From Bacillota bacterium (GTDB lineage: Bacteria; Bacillota; Desulfotomaculia; Desulfotomaculales; Desulfallaceae), in assembly GCA_023439185.1 (NCBI GenBank), contig JAEXOR010000003.1, positions 186,001 through 250,000 of the forward strand: a stretch of DNA of 64,000 bases, in the 5' to 3' direction. The position numbers were made by a program, and so were the translations under genes. This document shows positions 7,808 to 15,784 of this stretch, one piece after another. A model generated the notes under the pieces. The model made no database searches and was not told where the DNA came from. It saw only the letters and a program-made list of their open reading frames with translations. Position 1 is the stretch's first letter; each line of letters begins with the position of its first letter.

Positions 7808-8116
7808 GAACGCACTCCTCCTTTAAAAAGTGCAAAATTTATATGCAAATGGTTAAAACCCGTTTGAAGCATCCCCCCCACCGGCAGGAAGACGGTGAAT
7901 TATTTCTATTGAACAATTTTTTCCAGTGGTATACGGTAACAGTATATATATATGAAGCATGTTTCCTTTTATTACTGGATTAATAAAAATTATTTTGTTC
8001 GAAAATTTTAGATAATTAATTGTTTATTTTGCAGGAATAGATATCCTGATGTCGAATAATTTGGATCTAAGTGATGTGGACAACCCTTAGACAAAACCTC
8101 GGCGGAAGGAGAATCT
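7808..8116. other. Divergent intergenic region, spoIVA / NlpC-P60 gene
   Basis: 309 bases holding the promoters of two divergent genes. A possible sigma-E promoter for spoIVA is listed separately. The stretch 7931-8030 is AT-rich. A good ribosome site (GGAAGGAG at 8103-8110) serves the rightward gene. No RNA gene was seen. Confidence 0.5.
7925..7956 (-). promoter_or_regulatory. Possible sigma-E promoter of spoIVA
   Basis: On the minus strand, TTCATAT (7950-7956) and CGTATACCACT (7925-7935) lie 14 bases apart, partly resembling the sigma-E -35 (kmATAtt) and -10 (CATACAnT) boxes. The match is imperfect; spoIVA control by sigma-E is known in Bacillus. Confidence 0.3.
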
Positions 8117-8743
8117 ATGAGCAGAAAAGTATTATTGGTTTTGTGCGGCGCCGTACTCATTTGGACGATGGTCCCGGTTTCTGCCCTGGCTGTCCCCATG
8201 CAACGTACCGTTACCGTGGTTGACGAGGGAGATAATATTGTTTTCCGGGAAAATATCTTGTATAACAATACATATAAAGCCCCGGAGGTAAAAATTACAC
8301 CTGCTCCGGCGGTACCCACAATAGATGAGGGGCAAAAACGAGTAACCGCTCCGACAACTTCCCGGAGCGGCACGGATGTGCGCCTGGTTTTGAAAACCGC
8401 ACATGATTTGCTAGGCAAATCATATTCATACGGCGGCGGCGGGCCAAACAGTTTTGACTGTTCAGGATTCACCATGTATGTGTTTAGGCAACACGGCGTT
8501 AACTTGCCGCACAACGCGGCCGACCAGTTCAAGGCCGGCATGAAGTTGTCGCGTGATCAACTGGCGGCCGGCGACCTGGTGTTCTTCAGTTATTACAGCA
8601 GCGCCGGTATTCAGCATGTGGGCATTTACATCGGTGACGGGCAGTTTATCCACTCGTCAACCAGCAGGGGAGTAATTATATCTTCAATGAATGCGCAATA
8701 TTACGCCAGCAACTATAAAGGCGCGGCGCGCGTAATACGCTAA
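8117..8743 (+). CDS. Secreted NlpC/P60-family peptidoglycan hydrolase
   Basis: A 208-aa secreted cell-wall endopeptidase. A signal peptide occupies about residues 1-26 (positively charged start, hydrophobic core, cleavage near VSALA). A linker of low conservation follows, and the NlpC/P60 domain runs from about residue 90 to the end. The catalytic cysteine is C115 in SFDCSGF, the histidine H167 in QHVGIYIG, and the third residue is likely H179 in FIHSS. This family usually cuts the D-Glu-diaminopimelate link of stem peptides. It has no SH3 or LysM anchor. It is a single rightward gene divergent from spoIVA, and a role in spore or vegetative wall remodelling is inference. Confidence 0.92.
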   Translation: MSRKVLLVLCGAVLIWTMVPVSALAVPMQRTVTVVDEGDNIVFRENILYNNTYKAPEVKITPAPAVPTIDEGQKRVTAPTTSRSGTDVRLVLKTAHDLLGKSYSYGGGGPNSFDCSGFTMYVFRQHGVNLPHNAADQFKAGMKLSRDQLAAGDLVFFSYYSSAGIQHVGIYIGDGQFIHSSTSRGVIISSMNAQYYASNYKGAARVIR

Positions 8744-8751
8744 GCTTTGAT

Positions 8752-9273
8752 TTACAGGCCGGATTTATCTTTCAGGTAAACCCGCAGCAAATTCTTATAG
8801 ACCTCGGGACCCAGACGAACTCTGTCCAGCGTACTGCCGGGCAGTTCTTTTTTTGCCCTGGCGGGTACGCCGGCCGCCAGGTGCCGGGGAGGTATACTGG
8901 TATTGTCGCTTACCACCGACCCCGCCGCCACCATGGCTTCGCTGCCCACCACCGCATGGTCCAGCACCACCGCGTTGATGCCGATCATGGCCCCGTCTTC
9001 CACGGTGCAATTGTGCAGTACCGCGCCATGGCCCACGGTGACGTTCGCGCCAACGGTTACCTGGCCGTCCGGGAGCGTGTGCAACACTACGTTATCCTGG
9101 ATGCTGGTGTTTTTGCCGATGGAAACCAGGCCCAAATCTCCCCGCAAAACGGCGCCGAACAGGATAATGGCCCCATCTTCAACAACGACGTCGCCGATAA
9201 GGACGGCCGTCGGTGCTATGTACGCTCCCGGGTGTACCCGCGGGTGCTTGCCGGCAAATTCGATTAAATTCAT
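8752..9273 (-). CDS. Gamma-class carbonic anhydrase-like hexapeptide-repeat protein
   Basis: A 173-aa left-handed beta-helix protein of the gamma carbonic anhydrase / YrdA family. Hexapeptide repeats run through most of the chain, and the three zinc-binding histidines H65 (VLHTL), H82 and H87 (VGHGAVLH) are at the expected places. It would form a trimer with metal at subunit interfaces. Many family members lack measured carbonic anhydrase activity, so the reaction is uncertain. It is convergent with the NlpC/P60 gene and lies 16 bases downstream of gpsA on the same strand, so it may be co-transcribed with gpsA. Confidence 0.9.
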   Translation of the reverse strand: MNLIEFAGKHPRVHPGAYIAPTAVLIGDVVVEDGAIILFGAVLRGDLGLVSIGKNTSIQDNVVLHTLPDGQVTVGANVTVGHGAVLHNCTVEDGAMIGINAVVLDHAVVGSEAMVAAGSVVSDNTSIPPRHLAAGVPARAKKELPGSTLDRVRLGPEVYKNLLRVYLKDKSGL

Positions 9274-9289
9274 TTTTTAATGCACCTCT

Positions 9290-10348
9290 TTAATTTTGTG
9301 TCTTTGTATATTCCATGCTCACGTTAATTTTAGTCAGCGCCACTTCCTCCACTTCGTGCGTCTTGCTGCGGGTGAGCAGGTTTTTAACTGATTGCGCCGG
9401 GTGCAAGCCTTTAAACAGCACCTGGTATACCTGTTCCGTGATGGGCATCTCCACTCCCCATTTGGCGGCCAGTTCGTGCGTCACGCCGGTGGTGCGCACC
9501 CCTTCCACAACCATGCGCATATCCTTTAAAACTTCGTTCAGTTCTTTGCCGCGGCCAATCTCAATGCCTGCCCGGCGGTTGCGGCTGTGCATGCTGGTGC
9601 AGGTCACGATCAGGTCGCCGATCCCGGCCAGGCCGGCAAAGGTCAGCGGATTGGCGTGCATGGCCACCCCCAGCCGGGTAATCTCCGCCAAACCCCTGGT
9701 CATTAGGGCGGCTTTGGCGTTATCGCTTCCGTTCAGGCCATCGACGATGCCGGTGCCCAGAGCGATGATATTTTTCAGCGCCCCGCCTAATTCCACGCCG
9801 GTGATGTCGGGGTTGGTATAAACCCTGAAACTGTCGCCCATAAAAAGGTCCTGGGCCGCTTCCGCCGACTTTTGGGTCGTGGAGGCCACGACCACCGCGG
9901 TGGGCATATTCCGCGCCACCTCCTCGGCATGGCTTGGTCCCGAAAGGGTCACATAATCAACGGACCGTTCCGCTCCCGCCACCCGGGTGAAGACCTGGGA
10001 CATCCGCAGCATGGTATCTTCCTCGATGCCCTTAGCGGTATTGACAATCAGCGTTCCCGCCTTGATACCGGGCAGGGACGCTGTCAGCATGTTCCTGAAG
10101 CTGTGCGACGGCACGCAGTATAAAACAGTTTTGGCGCCGGAGAGGGTTTCCTCCAGGTCCGACGTCACCCGAACTTGGTCCGGGATTACGATACCGGGTA
10201 GATAATTGCTGTTTTCCCGGGTGCCTTTTAGTTCATCAACCAGGTCCGTTCGTCTGGACCACAGGTATACGTCGTTACCAAGGGAGGCCAGGTGGCGGGC
10301 CAGGGCCGTACCCCAGCTACCGGCGCCCAGCACCGCGATTTTTTTCAC
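9290..10348 (-). CDS. gpsA: Glycerol-3-phosphate dehydrogenase [NAD(P)+], GpsA
   Basis: It reduces dihydroxyacetone phosphate to sn-glycerol 3-phosphate for phospholipid synthesis, in the cytosol. The N-terminal Rossmann motif LGAGSWGTALA starts at about residue 6. The C-terminal substrate domain has the conserved KNIIALGTGIVDGL segment with the catalytic lysine, and GLAGIGDLIVTC. At 352 aa it is slightly longer than usual. Its ATG overlaps the plsY stop (ATGA), so synthesis and first acylation of glycerol 3-phosphate are encoded together. The der-gpsA-spoIVA neighbourhood is conserved in Firmicutes. Confidence 0.97.
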   Translation of the reverse strand: MKKIAVLGAGSWGTALARHLASLGNDVYLWSRRTDLVDELKGTRENSNYLPGIVIPDQVRVTSDLEETLSGAKTVLYCVPSHSFRNMLTASLPGIKAGTLIVNTAKGIEEDTMLRMSQVFTRVAGAERSVDYVTLSGPSHAEEVARNMPTAVVVASTTQKSAEAAQDLFMGDSFRVYTNPDITGVELGGALKNIIALGTGIVDGLNGSDNAKAALMTRGLAEITRLGVAMHANPLTFAGLAGIGDLIVTCTSMHSRNRRAGIEIGRGKELNEVLKDMRMVVEGVRTTGVTHELAAKWGVEMPITEQVYQVLFKGLHPAQSVKNLLTRSKTHEVEEVALTKINVSMEYTKTQN

Positions 10349-10947
10349 TTTCTGCGTCCACCCTTCGACACTTTAAATTCTGTTCCGTCAAGTAGTCTTT
10401 TGATATTAGCCCGGTGTTTATACACCGCCACCGCCGCTACGCCGGCGCCGAAGGCGATGTGCCAGGGGCTCATTTTAATCACCGCCATGGTTACGGGTAT
10501 GGACACGGCGGCCAGCATGGAGGCCAGTGACACGTAACGGCTGATGGCAACCGTGATCAGCCAGACAATCAGACCGACCAGTACCGTAACCGGAGCCATG
10601 GCCAGGAAGATGCCTCCGCCGGTGGCGATCATTTTACCGCCTTTAAAGCGCAGGAATACCGACCAACTGTGACCGCACAGGGCGGCTGCGGCGGCCGGCA
10701 GTTCGGTTTCGATGCCGCCCAGGGACCTGCCGATTAACACGGCGGCCGCCCCTTTGCCCATATCCAGCAGCAATACCGCCAGGCCCGGGGCCGGTCCCAG
10801 GTTGCGCCACACGTTGGTGGCGCCGATGTTCCCGCTGCCATGTTCCGTGATGTCAAGTCCTTTCAGCCTGGCCAGCAGGTAGCCGAAGGGAATTGAACCA
10901 ATTAGGTAGCCAATAATGACAGCCAATATAATGTTCAAAACCTTCAC
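10345..10947 (-). CDS. plsY: Acyl-phosphate:glycerol-3-phosphate acyltransferase, PlsY
   Basis: This membrane enzyme transfers an acyl group from acyl phosphate to glycerol 3-phosphate, the first step of phosphatidate synthesis. The 200-aa protein has about five or six membrane segments and the PlsY signatures: GSIPFGYLLAR near residue 17, GSGNIGATNVWR near 37 and GHSWSVFLRFKGGKMIATG near 90. It directly precedes and overlaps gpsA, which makes its substrate. The gap of 57 bases to der leaves room for a weak promoter. Confidence 0.96.
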   Translation of the reverse strand: MKVLNIILAVIIGYLIGSIPFGYLLARLKGLDITEHGSGNIGATNVWRNLGPAPGLAVLLLDMGKGAAAVLIGRSLGGIETELPAAAAALCGHSWSVFLRFKGGKMIATGGGIFLAMAPVTVLVGLIVWLITVAISRYVSLASMLAAVSIPVTMAVIKMSPWHIAFGAGVAAVAVYKHRANIKRLLDGTEFKVSKGGRRK

Positions 10948-11004
10948 TTCCTTTGAACTATCGTGCTCCTTTTCGAACTCTTCCTTAATTGCTGCTTGGC
11001 GGTT

Positions 11005-12327
11005 TTAATACTTGCTGTCTCTTTTACGCATGATCAGCCGCACCGGCGTACCCTCGAAACCGTATGCCTGGCGCAACCGGTTTTCAATATAGCGCAGGTA
11101 GGAAAAATGCATCAGTTCAGGTTCGTTGACAAATAAAATAAAAGTGGGTGGTTTAACCCCCGCCTGGGTGCAGTAAAAAATCTTTAGCCGCCTGCCCTTG
11201 TCGGTGGGAGCCGGGTTGCGCAGCACCGCGTCCCGGATTAAGTCGTTCAAATCGCTGGTGGAAACGCGCATACTGTGCTGCTCGCTGACAAAGTCGACCA
11301 GTTCCAGCACCCTGGAGATTCGCTGCCCGGTTAGTGCACTGGTGAAAAGTACCGGAGCGTATTGCATGAATCCCAAACCGTCGCGCAAATCCTGCACGTA
11401 ACGGTTGGCGGTCTTATCGTCTTTTTCCACCAGATCCCACTTGTTGACGATCAGGATTACTCCTTTGCCCTTTTCATGGACATAGCCGGCAATTTTTTTG
11501 TCTTGCTCGGCAAGCCGGTCCACCGCGTCAATCATCATCAGCGCCACGTCTCCGCGGTCAATGGCACGCAACGAGCGAATTACGCTGTATTTTTCGGTGG
11601 GCAGGTCGATCCGGCTGCGCCGGCGCATTCCCGCTGTGTCGACCAGGATATACTCTTTCTCGCCGCGCTTGACGCGGGTGTCGATGGCGTCCCGGGTGGT
11701 GCCGGGGATATCGCTGACGATGACCCGCTCTTCGCCCAGGATGGCGTTAACCAGTGACGATTTGCCGACGTTGGGACGTCCAACCACGGTAATCCTGATC
11801 AGGTCGTCCTCTTCCTCCGGTTCTTCCGGCGGCGGCAGTTCATCCAGCACCAGGTCCAACAGATCTCCGGTATTCCGGCCCTCCATGGCTGAAACCGGCA
11901 GCGGTTCACCCAGTCCCAGCCGGTAAAAGTCGGCCAGGAAGCCCTGCTGTTCAAAATTCTCGACCTTGTTGGCTACCAGGAGCACCGGCTTTTCACTCTT
12001 GCGCAGTACCTGGGCCACTTCTTCGTCGGTCCCGGTGATCCCGCTCCGGGCGTCCACCACGAACAATACCAGGTCGGCGTCACGGATGGCCAATTCCGCT
12101 TGGGAGCGGACATGGAAGGCAAAATCACCTTCGTCCCGGTAGTCCAAACCGCCGGTATCCACCAGGGTGAACCGCCGGCCGTTCCATTCGGCAGGCTGGT
12201 AAAGCCGGTCTCTTGTTATGCCTGGGACATCTTCGACAATAGCCACCCGGGCCCCCACAATGCGGTTAAATAAAGTTGACTTGCCCACGTTGGGCCGGCC
12301 TATAATTGCCACAATTGGATCGGCCAT
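11005..12327 (-). CDS. der: Ribosome biogenesis GTPase Der (EngA)
   Basis: An essential GTPase with two tandem G domains that helps assemble the 50S subunit. The first domain has GRPNVGKST at about residues 9-17 and DTGG; the second has GRPNVGKSS near 180 and DTAGMRRR. A KH-like domain occupies the last 90 residues. Length (440 aa) is normal. It lies four bases downstream of the DUF512 radical-SAM-like gene, a pairing I know from other Clostridia. An acidic linker (EEPEEEDD) separates the G domains. Confidence 0.98.
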   Translation of the reverse strand: MADPIVAIIGRPNVGKSTLFNRIVGARVAIVEDVPGITRDRLYQPAEWNGRRFTLVDTGGLDYRDEGDFAFHVRSQAELAIRDADLVLFVVDARSGITGTDEEVAQVLRKSEKPVLLVANKVENFEQQGFLADFYRLGLGEPLPVSAMEGRNTGDLLDLVLDELPPPEEPEEEDDLIRITVVGRPNVGKSSLVNAILGEERVIVSDIPGTTRDAIDTRVKRGEKEYILVDTAGMRRRSRIDLPTEKYSVIRSLRAIDRGDVALMMIDAVDRLAEQDKKIAGYVHEKGKGVILIVNKWDLVEKDDKTANRYVQDLRDGLGFMQYAPVLFTSALTGQRISRVLELVDFVSEQHSMRVSTSDLNDLIRDAVLRNPAPTDKGRRLKIFYCTQAGVKPPTFILFVNEPELMHFSYLRYIENRLRQAYGFEGTPVRLIMRKRDSKY

Positions 12328-12331
12328 TTTT

Positions 12332-13639
12332 TTAAAGCACCATCTCTCTCACTAAATCCGCCGGCCCGTCCACGGGAACAACCGGCGTCCCCAAACAGCG
12401 GGAAAGCTCGTCCACGGTAACGTCATCCAGGAATGTCGAGTCGCCGTCCCGCAGCATTACCGAGGGGATTAACACTTTCCCGCCCAAATCATGCCCGGTC
12501 AATCCATTGATTAAATCCTGCCCGGTTAGTAATCCGGCCACAGTAACATTATGGCCGAAAAAATTGTTCTTCAAAACATATGGCAGTACTTCCACCTGCT
12601 CGATCCGGTTCAGTTCGTCTGTCACCTGCCGTAAAAGCGGCCCGGCCAGCAGGCCGGTAACCACCGCCGCCCGTACCGGTTTGACGGCGGCCCGGGGCAG
12701 TCTGCGCCGGGCCCTGCTCCATTGGTCCTTGAACAGGCGTACCAGACCGACACCGTTTTCGGTTTGGGGAAAACCGCCGTAACGGGCGGCCGTGGGCGCC
12801 GGTATACCGGCGGTGATGTAAAACTCGTCGCCGGCGAACACCAGGGGGTAACCGTACCGGGAAATAAACTCTTTTTGACTGTGATGCACCTGCTTGACCA
12901 CCATTTTGGCCTCCTGAGGCCGGTATGGACGCAGGTGATGCAGCCCGCGCCGGTGGGCGGTAAGCCCCACCGGCACCACCGCCAGGGAGCGGACTGCCGG
13001 CCACAGGGAACTAAGTTCCCGGATGGTGCGGGCCAGTTCGGCGCCGTCGTTTAAGCCGGGGCATAAGACGGCCTGGGTATGTATCTCGATTCCCGCCCGG
13101 GCCAGAAACCCGAGCTGTTCCATGATCCGGCCCGCCCCGGTGTGTCCCATTATCTTTTGACGCAAGGCCGGGTTGACGGTGTGTACCGACACATACAGCG
13201 GACTGAGGCGCATGTCGGCGATGCGCTCAAGGTCGGTGGTTCCGGCGTTGGTCAGGGTAATGAAGTTGCCCTGGGCGAAGGACAGGCGATAATCGTCGTC
13301 CTTAACGTATAGGGATGGACGCATCCGGGGCGGCATCTGGTCAACGAAGCAAAAAACGCACTTATTCCGGCAGCGGCGGGTTCTGCCGATGCCGTCGCCT
13401 TGAAATTCAATGCCCAGTGATTCGTCAAAATCCTTTTCAATTTCCAAAAGCCATTGTTCGCCGTTATTTTTCTGCAGCAGTACCCGCAGGTTTTCGTCCG
13501 CGCTGTAAAATTTGTAATCAATGATGTCTTTAATTTCGGCATCATTGATTTGCAGAACGGTATCACCCCGCTCCACGCCCAGTTCCGCCGCGATACCGTC
13601 ATCCGCGACGTCTTTAACCACCAGCCCCCGGGTCCGCAT
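12332..13639 (-). CDS. DUF512 family protein, PDZ plus radical-SAM-like (TIGR03279 type)
   Basis: A 435-aa protein of unknown exact function. The N-terminal 70 residues form a PDZ-like domain (VERGDTVLQINDAEIKDI). A CRNKCVFC motif (C-x3-C-x2-C) near residue 90 is that of radical-SAM [4Fe-4S] binding, followed by a barrel-like middle part and a C-terminal DUF512 region. Family members occur in Clostridia and cyanobacteria, often beside der. The four-base gap to der means they are co-transcribed. Reaction and substrate are unknown; an Fe-S oxidoreductase or radical enzyme is likely. The ribosome site is GGAGGAACTTTTTCC before the ATG. Confidence 0.85.
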   Translation of the reverse strand: MRTRGLVVKDVADDGIAAELGVERGDTVLQINDAEIKDIIDYKFYSADENLRVLLQKNNGEQWLLEIEKDFDESLGIEFQGDGIGRTRRCRNKCVFCFVDQMPPRMRPSLYVKDDDYRLSFAQGNFITLTNAGTTDLERIADMRLSPLYVSVHTVNPALRQKIMGHTGAGRIMEQLGFLARAGIEIHTQAVLCPGLNDGAELARTIRELSSLWPAVRSLAVVPVGLTAHRRGLHHLRPYRPQEAKMVVKQVHHSQKEFISRYGYPLVFAGDEFYITAGIPAPTAARYGGFPQTENGVGLVRLFKDQWSRARRRLPRAAVKPVRAAVVTGLLAGPLLRQVTDELNRIEQVEVLPYVLKNNFFGHNVTVAGLLTGQDLINGLTGHDLGGKVLIPSVMLRDGDSTFLDDVTVDELSRCLGTPVVPVDGPADLVREMVL

Positions 13640-13700
13640 GGAAAAAGTTCCTCCGTTGGTATTATTGCTTGTTACATTATCCGCCAGCAGGGGAAGTTAG

Positions 13701-14144
13701 TCAAGGCGGGGTTTCACGGCACGCTGTTTCCACGAGTCCGGCGTAGATATCTTTGACGCCGCGACAAACCATGCTCAGCCCGGCGCCGCGTAATAACGGC
13801 ATTTTGCTTATCCATATCCCGGCGCTCATTAAAGGTGTTTTTTTATATTCCAGAATGACCAGGCTGTAGTCTTCAATCCGGTATAAACCTAAAAAACTGG
13901 TGATTGCCCGTCTCACCATGTCACCTTGCCTGTCTGTCCACAGGGCCAGGCATCTTTTGCCACCGGAGCTTTTTTCAAAACTGTATATCCGGGCGTCTCC
14001 TTTACCCATGCCGCAAGGATGAAGCACGCCGGCCAGTTCGTTTTTATGCGGGCGCCGGTCAGCCGGCAGCCGGCCGGTGCGGATGGCGGCCGCCAGTACA
14101 GAATAAGGAAAACCGGTATCGCAGTAAAAGATAACTTGTTTCAT
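13701..14144 (-). CDS. DUF3189 family protein (copy 2)
   Basis: A 147-aa protein that begins MKQVIFYCDTGFPYSVLAAA, resembling the start of the DUF3189 family found in spore-forming Clostridia. It is a diverged paralog of the upstream neighbour: both open with a short beta strand, a glycine/serine turn and a helix containing LP-x-x-R-x-P/H. No catalytic motif is recognisable to me. Its ATG overlaps the stop codon of copy 1 by one base (TAATG), so the pair is translationally coupled and may form a heterodimer; that last point is inference. The spore-gene context suggests a sporulation role. Confidence 0.7.
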   Translation of the reverse strand: MKQVIFYCDTGFPYSVLAAAIRTGRLPADRRPHKNELAGVLHPCGMGKGDARIYSFEKSSGGKRCLALWTDRQGDMVRRAITSFLGLYRIEDYSLVILEYKKTPLMSAGIWISKMPLLRGAGLSMVCRGVKDIYAGLVETACRETPP

Positions 14145-14605
14145 TAATCGCTTCTCTCCTCGGCCAATACGCTTGAAACCAGCTTAAAAATTTTCGGATA
14201 AGCCCAAACAGTGCCCAGGGTGACCAGCGGGCGGCCGGTTTTAATCCATCTGAACTTGCGGGACATGAAACCGCCAATTCTCATGATCATATTGACTTTG
14301 TGCAATACATTGACCAGCCGGTAACTGTCGGCCGAAATACCAAAATTCCGGGCCAGTCCGTCAACGATATTTTTCAGGAGTTTCGGTTTGCCTCTCTGTC
14401 CGGTAAAATATACTTCATTCCCCATGCCGTCCACCCCCATCAAGGTTATTTTCCCGTGATCGTTGCCATCCCGGGTATCGAAAAAAGGCAGGGCCAATAG
14501 CTCCCGGGGGAGCGGCTTACGTTCACTGGGGAGCAGGCCCAGGTGAGCGGCGGCGGCGGTAACGGATGAGTGTGTACCGCCGAAGCAATGATAAATGATC
14601 TTCAT
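14144..14605 (-). CDS. DUF3189 family protein (copy 1)
   Basis: A 153-aa protein with the DUF3189 opening MKIIYHCFGGTHSSVTAAAA. The family is restricted mainly to endospore-forming Firmicutes and has no known reaction. The GGTHSS turn near residue 9 looks like a phosphate-binding loop, but this is only an impression. It is followed by its paralog with a one-base overlap and preceded, 11 bases away, by the small YIEGIA partner gene, so these genes appear to form one transcription unit with the YIEGIA gene. Confidence 0.75.
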   Translation of the reverse strand: MKIIYHCFGGTHSSVTAAAAHLGLLPSERKPLPRELLALPFFDTRDGNDHGKITLMGVDGMGNEVYFTGQRGKPKLLKNIVDGLARNFGISADSYRLVNVLHKVNMIMRIGGFMSRKFRWIKTGRPLVTLGTVWAYPKIFKLVSSVLAEERSD

Positions 14606-14616
14606 CTTTATATCAC

Positions 14617-14799
14617 CTAATGTTTGACGATGTAGTAAACCCCGTTTCCCAGGTCATGTACCGCGGCGTCCAGGGACCTGGAAAGGTAAATGGCGATCTG
14701 TGCTTTTTCATCCTGGTTTTGGGCGACGAAAATCGGGATGTCCCCGGTAATTTTTTCTTTTTCCTGATCTGTGATGATGGCAGCCAGCAGTTCACCCAA
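14617..14799 (-). CDS. Small YIEGIA-associated protein (capping complex subunit for YIEGIA type)
   Basis: A 60-aa cytosolic protein ending in DLGNGVYYIVKH. It lies five bases downstream of the YIEGIA gene. A small protein of this size and ending is, to my knowledge, the regular partner of YIEGIA membrane proteins and is named the capping complex subunit in current annotation. It starts at TTG with GAGGTG six bases upstream. A second, shifted 60-residue frame over the same bases (14613-14795) is a shadow. Function is not established; association with a spore membrane complex is inferred. Confidence 0.72.
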   Translation of the reverse strand: MGELLAAIITDQEKEKITGDIPIFVAQNQDEKAQIAIYLSRSLDAAVHDLGNGVYYIVKH

Positions 14800-14804
14800 T
14801 TATT

Positions 14805-15692
14805 TCACCTCGCAGCCATACGCCCGGCTTGGGCTTTAAGCGGCTTGAGACGGGCGCTTTCCAAAAGCGGCGTTCTTCTGACCGCCGTCAAAAGGGCGTC
14901 CATGTCCTTGACCATGGGCATAATATACAGGGCCAACTCGCCGGTATCCGAATCTTTGCGGGCCAGCGGTGTAAACTCGGGGGTATCGACGTCCTTTTTG
15001 CTGCCCAGGATCACTGCCGCGGTGTGGGTAATGGCCATGCGCTGCCCGAGGTCGTGCAACACGGCCCTGGCGTTGTTGTTGTGCGGCTTTAATAATACCC
15101 CCAGCCCCTCGTTCAATATTTTTTCCCTGGACGCGGGCAGCCCTACGTTCATAATGTTGATATCATTGACATGCAGTATCGGGCCTTTGAAGTTTATTAC
15201 GGCCGGTACAACTTCACAGATGTCTCCGATACTGTCGCCGCCCATGAATTTTATGTTCAACAGCAGTAAAAAGATCGCCGCCGCGACAGCGTACCAGACC
15301 CCTGCCAGGGAAACGGCGCTGGTAATGAAGGCCGTCGCCATAACCAAATAGTTGCGGGCTTCGAATGTCCTGGCGATACCTTCAATATAATCGTTGCCGC
15401 GCTTTTCCAGCCGGTTTTCCTCAAGATTCCTCAGGGTTTCCCGTTCAATGTTCCTGATCTCCCGGAACTGTTGCGCGGCCAGAGCCAGAAAGGTAAAGGC
15501 GGTGAAATCCTTATTCAGCAGGGCCGGCACCGCCACCGCGCCCAGTGCCGAAGCGATGGCGCCCAGGGAAAGGTGTGAGATCAGCCCGTGAGGATAGCCG
15601 GGATACTGGCGGTAATCCAGCCGCATCAGAAAAATGCGCGAGATGATCCCGGCCATACTGCCGATAATTATACTTGTCAGGAATTGCTCCAT
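14805..15692 (-). CDS. YIEGIA family membrane protein
   Basis: A 295-aa protein that literally contains the family signature NDYIEGIARTFEARNYL at about residues 109-125. Three or four hydrophobic helices occur: an N-terminal segment (about 3-25), one near 45-65 and a pair at about 128-160. The C-terminal half is soluble, with a segment ILHVNDINIMNVGLP. The family is found in endospore formers and its role is poorly known. The frame opens ten codons upstream, but the ATG at 15692 has GGAGTG at proper spacing and is preferred. Downstream genes encode its small partner and the DUF3189 pair; upstream is spoIIP. Confidence 0.8.
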   Translation of the reverse strand: MEQFLTSIIIGSMAGIISRIFLMRLDYRQYPGYPHGLISHLSLGAIASALGAVAVPALLNKDFTAFTFLALAAQQFREIRNIERETLRNLEENRLEKRGNDYIEGIARTFEARNYLVMATAFITSAVSLAGVWYAVAAAIFLLLLNIKFMGGDSIGDICEVVPAVINFKGPILHVNDINIMNVGLPASREKILNEGLGVLLKPHNNNARAVLHDLGQRMAITHTAAVILGSKKDVDTPEFTPLARKDSDTGELALYIMPMVKDMDALLTAVRRTPLLESARLKPLKAQAGRMAAR

Positions 15693-15727
15693 CTGGTTCA
15701 CTCCGTTTGAGGGCACAGACATTAATC

Positions 15728-15749
15728 GGGCGTATCGCTTGATACGCCC
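15728..15749 (-). terminator. Stem-loop between spoIIP and the YIEGIA gene
   Basis: GGGCGTATC (15728-15736) and GATACGCCC (15741-15749) form a perfect nine-pair stem with a GCTT loop. The tail on the minus strand (GATTAATG) is only weakly U-rich, so it may be a partial terminator or an mRNA stability element separating spoIIP from the YIEGIA operon. Confidence 0.5.
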
Positions 15750-15784
15750 TTATTACTGCGGGATATTTTAAGCTTACACGGTTA

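Noticed and set aside
8008..8541. A 177-codon minus-strand frame over the NlpC/P60 gene
   Set aside because: It overlaps a gene with signal peptide and catalytic residues and has no motifs of its own.
14613..14795. Second 60-codon frame overlapping the small YIEGIA partner gene
   Set aside because: Same strand, different frame. The frame at 14617-14799 has the ribosome site and the conserved ending, so this one is a shadow.
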